Source: Arthrobacter sp. SPG23 (GTDB lineage Bacteria > Actinomycetota > Actinomycetes > Actinomycetales > Micrococcaceae). Taken from it: a stretch of DNA of 64,000 nt. The stretch's first letter is position 1. Every line of letters starts with the position of its first letter. The notes below the pieces were generated by a model that searched no databases, was not told where the DNA came from, and was given only the letters and a program-made list of their open reading frames with translations. Location of the stretch: contig NZ_JYCN01000028.1 of assembly GCF_000876655.1 (NCBI RefSeq), positions 1 through 64,000 on the forward strand, in the 5' to 3' direction. Made by a program: the position numbers and the translations under genes. Of the stretch, positions 16,760 to 25,174 are shown piece by piece.

Positions 16760-17323
16760 TCAGGCCGCTGCGACCGTCCGCGCATCTGCGATGGCGGTGA
16801 AGACGCCCTTGATCTGCTCCACAACTTCGGCGTCGTCCTTGGGGTGGACTTCTGCGAAGCGGGCCATGGAGCCGGGAACGGCCAGCTTGGCGTCCTCGAG
16901 CACCTGGGCGCCGGCGATGCCGACGGCCTTGCGGGCTTCGTCCTGCGCCCAGACGCCGCCAAACTGGCCGAACGCGGTTCCGACGACGGCGGTGGGCTTG
17001 CCGGCAAGGGCGCCTGCACCGTACGGGCGGGACAGCCAGTCGATGGCGTTCTTCAGCGGCGCCGGCATGGTCCCGTTGTACTCCGGGGTCACCAGGAGGA
17101 GGGTATCGGCGTCGTTGGCGGCGGCGCGCAGGGCTGCGGCGGCGGCCGGAACCTGGCCCTCGACGTCGATGTCCTCGTTGTAGAACGGGATGTTGGCCAA
17201 GGTCTCGTGGATAACCACGTCAACCTGCTCCGGCGCGTTCAGCTGGATCGCTTCGGCCAGCTGCTGGTTGGTGGAGCCGGCGCGCAGGCTGCCGACCAGG
17301 GTGAGAACGGTGCTCTTGGACAT
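16760..17323 (-). CDS. NADPH-dependent FMN reductase-like oxidoreductase
   Basis: 187 aa, the usual length. The flavodoxin-like fold is shown by the FMN-phosphate loop VGSLRAGSTNQQLAEA (about 11-26) and the family motif TPEYNGTMPAPLKNAIDWLS (about 79-98), followed by GKPTAVVGTAFG. It reduces FMN, quinones or azo compounds with NAD(P)H in the cytoplasm. It lies 62 bp after the YceI gene on the same strand, so the two are probably co-transcribed, linking a soluble reductase with a lipid-binding YceI protein. Confidence 0.9.
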   Translation of the reverse strand: MSKSTVLTLVGSLRAGSTNQQLAEAIQLNAPEQVDVVIHETLANIPFYNEDIDVEGQVPAAAAALRAAANDADTLLLVTPEYNGTMPAPLKNAIDWLSRPYGAGALAGKPTAVVGTAFGQFGGVWAQDEARKAVGIAGAQVLEDAKLAVPGSMARFAEVHPKDDAEVVEQIKGVFTAIADARTVAAA

Positions 17324-17385
17324 GTGTACTCCTATGAGTGGCGCCGCGGTTATTCCGGCGGCTGGTGTGTGTGGGGGTTTGTGGA

Positions 17386-17928
17386 TTAGCTGGCGGGGAG
17401 CACGAAGGCCGAGTCGATGGTGATGGTGACCTTGTCGCCCACCAGCACGCCGCCGGCTTCGAGGGCGGCGTTCCAGGTGATGCCGAAGGCCTTGCGGGAA
17501 ATCTGGGCGGTGGCGGAGAAGCCGGCGCGGGTGGCACCGAAGGGGTCCACGGCCATGCCGCCGAATTCGACGTCGAAGGTCACCGGCAGGGTGGTGTCCT
17601 TGATGGTCAGGTCGCCGCTGAGGCGGAAGTCTTCCGGCTTGCCCTGCACCTCGGTGGCCTTGAAGGTCATGTGCGGGTACTGCTCGACGTCGAAGAAGTC
17701 CGGGCCCTTCACGTGCGCATCGCGGTTGTCGTCGTTCGAATCGAAGGAAGCCATCTGCACTGTTGCCCGGACCGAGGAAGCCTCCACCGTCTCGCCGACC
17801 ACCAGGGTGGCGTCGGCCTCGGTGAACTGGCCGCGGACCTTGCTGATGCCTGCGTGGCGGACCGAGAAACCTATTTCGGTGTGGGCCGGGTCGAGGGTCC
17901 AGGTGCCGGGGGTGAGTTGGATCGTCAT
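17386..17928 (-). CDS. YceI family protein
   Basis: 180 aa from the ATG at 17928 (GGAG 9 nt ahead). Shows the YceI lipocalin-like pattern: GTWTLDPAHTEIGFSVRHAG, then KVRGQFTEADATL, DSNDDNRDAHVKGPDFFDVE and LTIKDTTLPVTFD. YceI proteins bind isoprenoid or amide lipids in a beta-barrel. There is no signal peptide, so this is the cytoplasmic type common in actinobacteria. First gene of a likely two-gene unit with the FMN reductase. The AT-rich stretch 17970-18000 (GCATATAACTATGCC) is a small palindrome and may be the operator. Confidence 0.93.
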   Translation of the reverse strand: MTIQLTPGTWTLDPAHTEIGFSVRHAGISKVRGQFTEADATLVVGETVEASSVRATVQMASFDSNDDNRDAHVKGPDFFDVEQYPHMTFKATEVQGKPEDFRLSGDLTIKDTTLPVTFDVEFGGMAVDPFGATRAGFSATAQISRKAFGITWNAALEAGGVLVGDKVTITIDSAFVLPAS

Positions 17929-18041
17929 GGTGTGTGTCTCCTGGTTCAGCGGGGTGGGATGTTCATGCATTTGCATATAACTATGCCTGAGTTTGGTTGA
18001 AGTGTCAACCTTTGACGGGATGAATCAGCGGGTGATGGTGC

Positions 18042-18140
18042 TCACTGCCTGGCGACGTGCCGGGCGAGCCAGTCCCGGGCGGCCTCGAGGAAGCCGGCAA
18101 GGTCCGCGGAGCGGGCAATGACGTCGGGGGGTGGCGGATC
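18042..18140 (-). pseudogene. Probable gene remnant (C-terminal fragment)
   Basis: A 32-codon stretch ending in TGA reads PPDVIARSADLAGFLEAARD then WLARHVARQ. It has coding-like composition and ends like a genuine C-terminal helix, but a stop precedes it at 18141-18143 and no start is available. It is probably the tail of a decayed gene; the family is not recognised. The rest of the 373-bp gap (17929-18301) shows no gene. Confidence 0.3.
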
Positions 18141-18301
18141 TCACGGGACTGCTCCGCCCCGCCCGGGCCGTTTTCCCTGAAAAAACGGCTGTTCTGAACC
18201 AGCGGTCAACGGGCCGTGGCAACGCAGCGCCTAGAATTGCTGTTTGACCGAAGCCCTAAAGAGCCGTTGCACGCTTTGCCGAATGTCCTGGGGGGACGAA
18301 C

Positions 18302-19663
18302 ATGCCCGAATCGGCCGATAAGAACGCACGCGCCACTGCACACAATGCAGGGCAGCCCCAGCCGCGCCGCCGCCGCGACCTCCGTCGCCCGGCAGGTGCG
18401 TCTCCGGACGCCCGGACAGGAACCATGCCCGCCGCTGCCACCCCGAACAACAGCCGCACCGCACCCACCCGGCGGAGTTCCTGGGCCGAAGCGGCAGCCG
18501 TCGCCGACGCACAGGCAGAAGCGGAAGCAACTCCCGAGGCTCTCGAGGCGGTTCCGGCCCCGGTGCCGGCTTCCGTTCCTGCCTCGGTTCCTGCCCAGCC
18601 CGCTGCCCAGCCCACCGGCCAGCCGGCGGCGCAGCCGGCCACCTCCCGGAGGGGCGCCGTTCCGGCGGAACCCAGCGCGCCGCCGTCGAACGTTTCCCGC
18701 CAGGCCGCCAAACTGGCAGCCGCGGAGGCTCCCGCCTCCGACTTCATCACCTCGCCCGGTTCCTTCGTCCGCGAACAGAAACCGCGCCCCCGCGGCGGCT
18801 TCCGCGGCGCCCTCTACGCCCTGACCGGCGGAGCCATTAACCTGGGCCCCGGCCCCCGGCAGCGCGAAGAGGACGAACTGGGCCGGCGCATCTCCCGCCA
18901 GCTGCAGGGCAGCTACAACACCGCGGTGCTCAGCCTCAAGGGCGGCATCGGCAAGACCTCCACCACCGTGGGTGTGGGCCTGACCCTCGCCGAATTCCGC
19001 GGCGACGCCCCCTGCGCCATCGACGCCAACCCGGACTCGGGCGACCTCGTGGAGCGCGCACTGGGCGAAGGCATCTACCAGCAGTCCAGCCCGCGCACCA
19101 TCACGGACCTGCTCAGGAACATCGAATCCGTTGATTCCCTCACCGCACTGGCCCGCTACATGCACCACGCCGGGCGGCTGCACCTGATCGCGGGGGAGCA
19201 GGACCCGGAAGTGTCCGACTCGCTCACGGCCGAGGAATACCTCCGCATCCGCAAGCTCATTTCCGGCTACTACTCCGTGGCCCTGACCGACTGCGGCACC
19301 GGCGTCACCCACAACGCCATGAGCGGGATCCTGCAGTCCGCGGACAACCTAGTGATTGCCGCCGGGTACGCGGTGAGCGGCGCCAAGCGCGCACGCAGCA
19401 CCCTGCAGTGGCTCGCCAGCCACGGCTACGAGGACCTGGCCCGCAACGCGATCGTGGTGATCACCGACAAGGACGAGGTGTCCTCCCGCGTGGACAAGGA
19501 CGCCATCGAGGAACACCTCTCCGGCATGTGCCGGCAGCTGATCGCCGTTCCCCACGACCGCGGAGTGGCCGACGGCGACCTGGTCACCCTGGACGTGCTC
19601 AAGCCCGAGACGAGGCGCGCCTACAAGGAGATCGCGGCCGCGATCGTGGACGGGTACGTTTAG
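18302..19663 (+). CDS. MinD/ParA-like ATPase with long disordered N-terminus
   Basis: 453 aa. Residues 1-170 are basic/Pro/Ala-rich and low in complexity (PAPVPASVPASVPAQPAAQP), so probably disordered. The P-loop domain (about 200-450) has the deviant Walker A KGGIGKTST at about 219, a switch region AIDANPDSGDL and LTDCGTGVTH. This layout resembles the EspI/MinD-like ATPases linked to type VII secretion, where a proline-rich N-terminus precedes a ParA-type core. No ESX components are in the window, so that role is only possible. It is a stand-alone gene with a G-rich site before the ATG. Confidence 0.85.
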   Translation: MPESADKNARATAHNAGQPQPRRRRDLRRPAGASPDARTGTMPAAATPNNSRTAPTRRSSWAEAAAVADAQAEAEATPEALEAVPAPVPASVPASVPAQPAAQPTGQPAAQPATSRRGAVPAEPSAPPSNVSRQAAKLAAAEAPASDFITSPGSFVREQKPRPRGGFRGALYALTGGAINLGPGPRQREEDELGRRISRQLQGSYNTAVLSLKGGIGKTSTTVGVGLTLAEFRGDAPCAIDANPDSGDLVERALGEGIYQQSSPRTITDLLRNIESVDSLTALARYMHHAGRLHLIAGEQDPEVSDSLTAEEYLRIRKLISGYYSVALTDCGTGVTHNAMSGILQSADNLVIAAGYAVSGAKRARSTLQWLASHGYEDLARNAIVVITDKDEVSSRVDKDAIEEHLSGMCRQLIAVPHDRGVADGDLVTLDVLKPETRRAYKEIAAAIVDGYV

Positions 19664-19703
19664 GCGCTTTCCTTTTGGGGCGCTTCTTGGCGGCGGGCTC
19701 CGG

Positions 19704-20444
19704 TCACCCCCGGCGCGTGAGGATCTCCCCGCTGCTGGCGAGGTGTTCGGCCACGTCCCGCAGCTTGATGTTCGAGTCGGAGCTCGCCTTGGTCAGGACC
19801 AGGAAGGCCTGTTGCGGCGTGATCTTGAACCTCTCCATCAGGATCCCCTTGGCCTGTCCGATCAGGTCCCGGGTGTCCAGCGCCTGCGTCAGCTGCGCGA
19901 TCTCCTTAGCGTCGGAGAACGCGACGGCGGCGTGGGCAGCCACCAGGAGCGCGATCTGTTCCGATTCGTCGTCGAAGACGTTCACATCCTGGCCGTAAAG
20001 GTTCAAGGCGCCCAGTTTGTCCCCCTCAACGAAGAGCTGGATGGAGAGCATGCTGCGTGCGCCAAGGTCGCAGGCCGCCTGCGCGAAGCCGGGCCACCGT
20101 TCGTCCTTGCCCAGGTCGGGAACCCGCACCACGCGCTGGTCATACGCCGCGTCGAGGCAGGGACCCTGGCCCATCTCACTTTGCAGCGCGTCTATTTTGA
20201 CCGGAAGTTCACCCGAGGCAGCCCGGGAATCGATGGTGCGGCGGCCGGTCACCAGGCTGATGGATGCCTCCGCGACGTGCGGGATCAGTTCCAGGGCGGC
20301 GTGGACAATGATCGTCAGGATTGCGTCGGTGTCCTGTTCATGCTGCAGCTCCCGGGCAAGATCGCTGAGCCGGTCAGCCAGCCCGCCGCGGACGGCGGGC
20401 GGCTGTTCAACAGGTACGCGCGTGCTGGCGGACTTCGATGGCAT
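19704..20444 (-). CDS. GAF-ANTAR regulator, second copy
   Basis: 246 aa. The GAF domain (about 25-175) has EMGQGPCLDAAYDQRVVRVP, DLGKDERWPGFAQAA and SIQLFVEGDKLGALNLYG. The ANTAR domain (about 182-242) has LDTRDLIGQAKGILMERFKI, then TPQQAFLVLTKASSDSN. The ILMERFKIT pattern is the conserved ANTAR core. Expected to bind nascent RNA and antiterminate under control of the GAF ligand. It is clearly diverged from the copy at 15917, so this is an old paralog rather than a local duplication. Convergent with the ParA-like gene, 40-bp gap. Confidence 0.9.
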   Translation of the reverse strand: MPSKSASTRVPVEQPPAVRGGLADRLSDLARELQHEQDTDAILTIIVHAALELIPHVAEASISLVTGRRTIDSRAASGELPVKIDALQSEMGQGPCLDAAYDQRVVRVPDLGKDERWPGFAQAACDLGARSMLSIQLFVEGDKLGALNLYGQDVNVFDDESEQIALLVAAHAAVAFSDAKEIAQLTQALDTRDLIGQAKGILMERFKITPQQAFLVLTKASSDSNIKLRDVAEHLASSGEILTRRG

Positions 20445-20611
20445 GAGGTGGTCCTTAACCGGGGATTGCGAAAAGGTATGAGGCGATATCTGATCCTAGT
20501 CCCGGAAGAGGACGATGAGGGAGGTCACGGTCGCCCCGCTCTGTGCGGCTAATGCCCGGCCCGCGCCTTGTGCCGAGCCCGGGGAGTTGTGAGCGCTCAT
20601 TCGGTCATAGG

Positions 20612-21838
20612 ATGAAAGGGATGACCTCCGCACAAGCCACCAAACCCTTCAGCCTCCGCAGCATTGCCGTGCCCGCGTTCGGACCGGCGCTGCTGTTCTG
20701 CATCGGTGAGGGGGCGGTGCTGCCGGTGGTGGCGCTGTCCGCCCGCGACCTCGGCGCGTCTGTGGCCGTGGCCGCGCTGATCGTCACGCTGATCGGCCTG
20801 GGCTCGTGGTTCTTCAACCTGCCCGCCTCCCTGATCACCCTCAAATTCGGCGAACGCTGGTCCATCGTCGGCGCTGCCGCGGCCGGTGCCCTGGCGCTGA
20901 CGGCGGCAGGGCTGTCCTCGGTGATTCCCGACGGACTGTGGCTGCTCGCCGCGGCGATGGTCGTCGTCGGGATGGCCGCCAGCGTTTTCAGCCTGGCCCG
21001 GCAGAAATACCTGACCGAGGCGGTGCCGGTGGCCTTCCGCGCCCGCGCCCTGTCCACGCTGGGCGGCGTGAGCAGGATCGGCATCTTCATCGGCCCGTTC
21101 GTGGGCGCCGGCGTGATGCAGTTTGCCGGAATCAGCGGCGCATACTGGGTGGGCGTGGCGGCCATGGCCGCGGCCGCCATCCTGTCCGTCACCATCCCGG
21201 ACCTGCCTGCTGTTGGGGGCCCCGGCGAAGGCCACCGCGGGCCCGAGCCCACCATGCGCGGCATCGCCGTGTCCCACGCCGGCGTGTTCCTCACCGTGGG
21301 CGCCGGGATCCTGCTGCTCAGCGCGCTGCGTGCCTCCCGCCAGGTGGTCATCCCGCTGTGGGCGGACAACCTGGGCATGGACGCCACCCACGCCTCGCTG
21401 ATCTACGGCCTCTCCGGGGCGATCGACATGCTGGTGTTCTACCCGGCCGGCAAGCTGATGGACCGCAAGGGCAGGCAATGGGTGGCCATCCCCTCCACCG
21501 TGATCATGGGAACCGCCCTGATGCTCATTCCGCTGACAGGCAGCTTCGTGGGCCTGCTGCTGGCGGCACTGCTGATCGGGTTCGGCAACGGCATCAGCTC
21601 CGGCCTGATCATGACCCTGGGCGCCGACTTCTCCCCGGACCGCGGCCGCGGCCAGTTCCTGGGGCTCTGGCGCTTCATCGCCGACGCCGGCGCCACCGGC
21701 GGCCCGGTCCTCCTCTCCGGCGTCACCGCCGCAGTCTCCCTGGGGGCCGGCGTGTGGGCCACCGGCGTGCTGGGGTTCGCCGCCGCCGTCGTCTTCGCCA
21801 TCACGATTCCGCGGCTCAAACACCGCCGGAACTACTAG
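20612..21838 (+). CDS. MFS transporter
   Basis: About 408 aa with 12 predicted membrane segments. The cytoplasmic A-like motif LITLKFGERWSIVG follows helix 2, and a second copy (GKLMDRKGRQWV) follows helix 8, as expected for the two MFS halves. FSLARQKYLTEAVPVAFRAR and GGVSRIGIFIGPFVGAG mark helices 4-5. The substrate cannot be told; the subgroup resembles drug/metabolite exporters. ATGs at 20612 and 20621 are both possible and neither has a well-spaced ribosome-binding site. Single gene. Confidence 0.9.
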   Translation: MKGMTSAQATKPFSLRSIAVPAFGPALLFCIGEGAVLPVVALSARDLGASVAVAALIVTLIGLGSWFFNLPASLITLKFGERWSIVGAAAAGALALTAAGLSSVIPDGLWLLAAAMVVVGMAASVFSLARQKYLTEAVPVAFRARALSTLGGVSRIGIFIGPFVGAGVMQFAGISGAYWVGVAAMAAAAILSVTIPDLPAVGGPGEGHRGPEPTMRGIAVSHAGVFLTVGAGILLLSALRASRQVVIPLWADNLGMDATHASLIYGLSGAIDMLVFYPAGKLMDRKGRQWVAIPSTVIMGTALMLIPLTGSFVGLLLAALLIGFGNGISSGLIMTLGADFSPDRGRGQFLGLWRFIADAGATGGPVLLSGVTAAVSLGAGVWATGVLGFAAAVVFAITIPRLKHRRNY

Positions 21839-21886
21839 CCGCGCGGTATTGGCCGGCTATATCAGCGGGCGGGCGCGCGGGCGGTA

Positions 21887-22885
21887 TTAGCGGGCGGCCG
21901 CCGCCTCAGTGCGCAGGCGGTGTACGAACTCGAGCTTGTCGATCACGGGCGCGGAGAGCACGAACGGGTACAGATCGGCTTTCCCCATGCTGCGGTTGAC
22001 CTGGTTCAGGGCGATCGAGAGCGGCAGCCATTCCGCTTCCACCACCGCCCGGAAAGAGGAATCCCGGGGAGTGGTTGAAATGAGTCCGAACTCCCGGGCG
22101 GAGTCCAAGGTGTCGCAGATGTGCAGGTAGTGGGCGAACGACTCTGCGAAGTCTTCGTAGGGGTGCATGGTGGCGTACTTTGAAATGTACTGTTCGTTCC
22201 AGTCCGCCGGAGCGCCTTCGCTGTAGTGGCGGTCGATTTCCGCTTGGTAGTCCTTGGTATCGTCGCCAAACAGTCCCCTGGCCTCGCGCGTCCGGCCGTC
22301 GTGGCTGAAGACGAGCGTGGTCTCGAAATAGTGCCCCACTTCATGCCGGAAATGACCGAGCATGGTCCGGTACGGTTCGTCGAGCTGGGTACGCATTCTT
22401 TCGCGATAGGCGTCGTCGCTCTCGGCCAGGTTGATGGTGACCACTCCGTCGGCGTGGCCGATCACCACGTTGTCCTTGACACTCGACAACAAATCGAACG
22501 CCAGGCCGCCGTCGGGGTCCTCGGCGCGGGTGACGATGGGCAAGCCCAGGGCATCGAGTTCGGCAATGAGGTGGCGCTTGGCTTGCTCGGCCGCCACGAA
22601 CTGCGAAAGGCCTTTGGCGTCGCTGTCGTTGGGCCGGGTACGCGTGAGGTCGCAACTGAAGCATTGGCGGCCGCTCTCCGGGGCGAGCCAGGTGCAGCCG
22701 GACAGCAGCAAATTCGCGCAGCGGTGCCAGACGGCTCCCGATTCATCTGTGTGCCGGCCCTGGCCGTCCACTGCCACCACGGCGCGCGAATCCCGCAGAT
22801 ATGCCAGATTGGTTCCGCAGTGCAGGCAGACCGAATTTTCAAAGTACACGGCCGAACCGCAGTTACCGCAGGATTGTTTTTTCAC
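21887..22885 (-). CDS. Zinc-binding metallopeptidase family protein (zinc ribbon plus HExxH)
   Basis: 332 aa. The N-terminal zinc ribbons comprise CGNC (7-10) and CLHC (20-23), then a second set HRCANL, SGC, CFSC. The catalytic motif HEVGHYF is near residue 181, with a downstream conserved EDFAESFAHYLHICDTL that can supply the third metal ligand. This is the layout of the Peptidase_Mx (PF15887) family of predicted zinc peptidases. No signal peptide, so cytoplasmic. The physiological substrate is unknown for the family. Monocistronic. Confidence 0.9.
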   Translation of the reverse strand: MKKQSCGNCGSAVYFENSVCLHCGTNLAYLRDSRAVVAVDGQGRHTDESGAVWHRCANLLLSGCTWLAPESGRQCFSCDLTRTRPNDSDAKGLSQFVAAEQAKRHLIAELDALGLPIVTRAEDPDGGLAFDLLSSVKDNVVIGHADGVVTINLAESDDAYRERMRTQLDEPYRTMLGHFRHEVGHYFETTLVFSHDGRTREARGLFGDDTKDYQAEIDRHYSEGAPADWNEQYISKYATMHPYEDFAESFAHYLHICDTLDSAREFGLISTTPRDSSFRAVVEAEWLPLSIALNQVNRSMGKADLYPFVLSAPVIDKLEFVHRLRTEAAAAR

Positions 22886-22957
22886 CTCACGATCCTACCC
22901 GCGGCAACCGTGCCTAACCCCCGGCCACTGGACGCCCCGGAGTGGCCACGCATCCAC

Positions 22958-23029
22958 GGTTCCAGGCACTAGCGGCGGCCTACGGTTCCGGGCACTAGCG
23001 GCGGCCTACGGTTCCGGGCACTAGCGGCG
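22958..23029. repeat. 26-bp tandem repeat, 2.7 copies
   Basis: The unit GGTTCCGGGCACTAGCGGCG plus GCCTAC occurs at 22958-22983 (one A for G), 22984-23009 and, truncated, at 23010-23029. It lies in the gap between the metallopeptidase start and a truncated small ORF. Confidence 0.85.
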
Positions 23030-23056
23030 CGGGCGGATGAGGGCCAGACTGCCGGT

Positions 23057-23182
23057 ATGAAAATTGTTGACTTTTTGGCGCCGTTCACGGGCACCTGGCA
23101 GGGCCACAACCGGATGCGGATCATGCCCGCGGACCAGTACCAGGAATCAGTGTCCACCGCGGCGGCGGCCGGCGAGGCATAG
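23057..23182 (+). pseudogene. 41-codon N-terminal remnant of a FABP-like/DUF1579-type protein
   Basis: Reads MKIVDFLAPFTGTWQGHNRM then RIMPADQYQESVSTAAA before a TAG. The pattern LxPFxGTWxGxNRxRxMPxD is like the first two strands of heme-binding-like beta-barrel proteins of about 150 aa in actinobacteria (family placement from memory). Everything after the first 40 residues is missing. It ends 9 bp before the next gene, suggesting that a deletion removed the body of the gene. An expressed 41-aa peptide cannot be excluded. Confidence 0.45.
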
Positions 23183-23191
23183 GAGCGCGCC

Positions 23192-23923
23192 ATGGAATCC
23201 ATCAGATCACTCATCGCCGCTGCGGAACGCGAATCACGGCTCCCCGAAGGAGCGGACGAGCGGTTCACCGGCTACGGCATCATGGGCCAGCCGTTCAGCT
23301 CCGGCTACCTCCTCGCGCTGCGGCGGTTTCCCACCACCTCGGTGGGGCCCGGCTACACCGCCGTGTGGATGCGGCGCCCACCGGGCTCCTGGATCATGTA
23401 CACGGACGTGCCCGCGGACGTGTCCTGCCCCCGCTACTTCGGCAGCGCCCTGGAGTCCACATCGGTCCACCGGATCGACGTCGCATGGCTCGATGACCGC
23501 CGCTTCACGGTGGACATAGCGGACGACGTCGGCCTCCACTGGGAGGTCAGCCTCGCCGCCACACCGGTCACCCGGGCGATGTCCGCGCTCGCCTCCGCAC
23601 TGCCGGCGAAACTGTGGGGTAGCCCGGCCTTCTTGCGGGTCATGGGAGCCGTGGCCGGGCCCGCGCTGCAGGCCGGCAGGATCGGGCTCGTTGGCCGGGT
23701 ACCCAACGGCCAGGGTTTCCGTGCCAACCCCAAGCGGATGTGGTTCATCTCCGGCAGCACCGCCACGCTGCGCGGCGAGGACCTGGGCAGCCCGCGGGCG
23801 CTACCGGTGCAGACCCGGCTGGGCGACTTCTGGATTCCCCAGCGCGGGATCTTCATGATGGGCTCGTCCAGGTTTGACACGTTCGACCCCGCAGCGCACC
23901 ACGCCCTCCCGGGGCCTAACTAA
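23192..23923 (+). CDS. Hypothetical protein
   Basis: 243 aa, soluble. Contains GYGIMGQPFSSGYLLALRRF, YTAVWMRRPPGSWIMYTDVP and ARFTV-like beta strands, then a helical stretch (TRAMSALASALPAKLWGS) and a C-terminal LPVQTRLGDFWIPQRGIFMM. The start of the mature part (lipocalin-like strand pattern) suggests a hydroxyneurosporene synthase/AttH-like beta-sandwich fold, but I cannot confirm this. The ATG follows GGAGCGCGCC. It directly follows the truncated ORF at 23057. Confidence 0.7.
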   Translation: MESIRSLIAAAERESRLPEGADERFTGYGIMGQPFSSGYLLALRRFPTTSVGPGYTAVWMRRPPGSWIMYTDVPADVSCPRYFGSALESTSVHRIDVAWLDDRRFTVDIADDVGLHWEVSLAATPVTRAMSALASALPAKLWGSPAFLRVMGAVAGPALQAGRIGLVGRVPNGQGFRANPKRMWFISGSTATLRGEDLGSPRALPVQTRLGDFWIPQRGIFMMGSSRFDTFDPAAHHALPGPN

Positions 23924-23941
23924 CCAGCGGCAGGTTGTGAG

Positions 23942-23989
23942 GCTCGCTCACTACTGCCGCGTTTCTCTGGGACGCTCTCTCACTACCGG
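23942..23989. repeat. REP-like palindromic element, copy A
   Basis: GCTCGCTCAC (23942-23951) followed by the family core GACGCTCTCTCAC (23971-23983). It lies between the convergent ends of the hypothetical gene and the monooxygenase. See also 37809, 39692, 46634 and 52756. Confidence 0.6.
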
Positions 23990-24001
23990 TTGGGGCGGCC
24001 G

Positions 24002-25090
24002 CTACTTCGCTGGCGTGGGGACGCCGCTTTTGGTGCGCTCCAGGATGCCGTCCACGACGTATGCCGCGTCCCGGCCAACCCCGCCGACCAGCCCCGACGT
24101 GAGCGAGTACTGGAACGGCATGCCCACGAAATACAGTCCGGGCAGCTCCGGCACCACGCCCCGGCGGGTTATCGGCCAACCCCAGTCCGTCACGGGCAGT
24201 CCCTCGATCCAGTCGAGTGACGGCTTGTGGCCGGTCGCCCAGATGACGGTGCGTACGCTCCGGGAGGTCCCGTCGTCGAACGCTGGCTGTCCGCCGGCAG
24301 CGGCACTGAACCGCGGCAGCCGGACCACGCCGGCCCTGTCCAGGTCCTTGACGGAGATCCGGAACAGCGGCGCCCCGTGCCGGTGGAAGTTGGCAGACAC
24401 CTTCCGCCCCAGCGGGTTGTCCGTTGTCAGGACGAAATGGATGAACCGCCAGTAGAGGGGGTCGGCCCAGCGCAGCACGGGATCGGGCACATGGGGCGTG
24501 GGGCGGCCGGAAAGGAAGGTGCGGTGGGTGGCGGCGAGCTCCAGCGCGATCTCCGCACCGGAGATCCCGGCGCCCACCACCAGCACGTCGCCGTCCGGGA
24601 TGTCCGCGGGGCGCCGGTACTGCGAGCTGTGGAGCTGCAGGATCTCGGCGTCCAGGCCGGCGGCCGCAGCCGGAATGCGGGGGAGCGCGTTGGCGCCGAC
24701 GGCGGCAATCACGTTGCGCGCCTGAAGGACGCCATCGCTGGTGGTGACGGCGAAGCCGGTCTCCGTGGCGCCCACGCTGGCCACCTGGACGCCGGTCCGG
24801 ACCGGGAGGCTGAACTGCCGGGCGTAGGCCTCGAGATAGTCGGCAAACTCGTCCTTGGAGGGGCACGTGTTCCGCGCCGCCGGGAACGCAAGGCCGGGAA
24901 GGCCGACGCGCTGGGCCGGGGTGAAGAGGCGGAGGGAATCCCACCTGGCCCGCCAGACGTCCCCGATCCGCGGTGCCTGCTCCAGGATGACGAACCGCAG
25001 TCCCGTCCTGGAAAGGTGATAGCCGGCGGCAAGTCCCGCCTGGCCGGCGCCGAGCACCACCACATCAAACTGCTGAATGTCCTGGTCCAT
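24002..25090 (-). CDS. FAD-dependent monooxygenase / flavoprotein (YhhW/CzcO-like NAD(P)-binding oxidoreductase)
   Basis: 362 aa from the ATG at 25090 (AAGGAG 6 nt ahead). Two dinucleotide folds are visible: FAD site VVVLGAGQAGLAAGYHLSRT near residue 10 and NADPH site VLVVGAGISGAEIALELAAT near residue 165. Between and after them lie RIGDVWRARWDSLRLFTP and the late ATG motif VIWATGHKPSLDWIE. This set fits flavin-containing monooxygenases that act on small hydrophobic substrates. It is divergent from the TetR gene at 25175 with only 84 bp between, the standard layout of a repressor and its target. Confidence 0.9.
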   Translation of the reverse strand: MDQDIQQFDVVVLGAGQAGLAAGYHLSRTGLRFVILEQAPRIGDVWRARWDSLRLFTPAQRVGLPGLAFPAARNTCPSKDEFADYLEAYARQFSLPVRTGVQVASVGATETGFAVTTSDGVLQARNVIAAVGANALPRIPAAAAGLDAEILQLHSSQYRRPADIPDGDVLVVGAGISGAEIALELAATHRTFLSGRPTPHVPDPVLRWADPLYWRFIHFVLTTDNPLGRKVSANFHRHGAPLFRISVKDLDRAGVVRLPRFSAAAGGQPAFDDGTSRSVRTVIWATGHKPSLDWIEGLPVTDWGWPITRRGVVPELPGLYFVGMPFQYSLTSGLVGGVGRDAAYVVDGILERTKSGVPTPAK

Positions 25091-25174
25091 CACTGGCTCC
25101 TTATGACCGAACAACTGCCATGTTTTGATGTCATTAGAATAGCATTCCAGTGAGTGGAGGGATAGTCTAATTTC

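Noticed and set aside
17735..17755. TTCGAATC resembling a tRNA T-loop
   Set aside because: It lies within the YceI coding sequence and no cloverleaf can be built around it.
18025..18222. 65-codon minus-strand ORF
   Set aside because: Arg/Pro-rich, in a different frame from the coding-like fragment at 18042-18140, and no ribosome-binding site.
20597..21823. 408-codon antisense frame over the MFS gene
   Set aside because: Gln/Gly/His-rich shadow of a membrane-protein gene; no start signal or domain.
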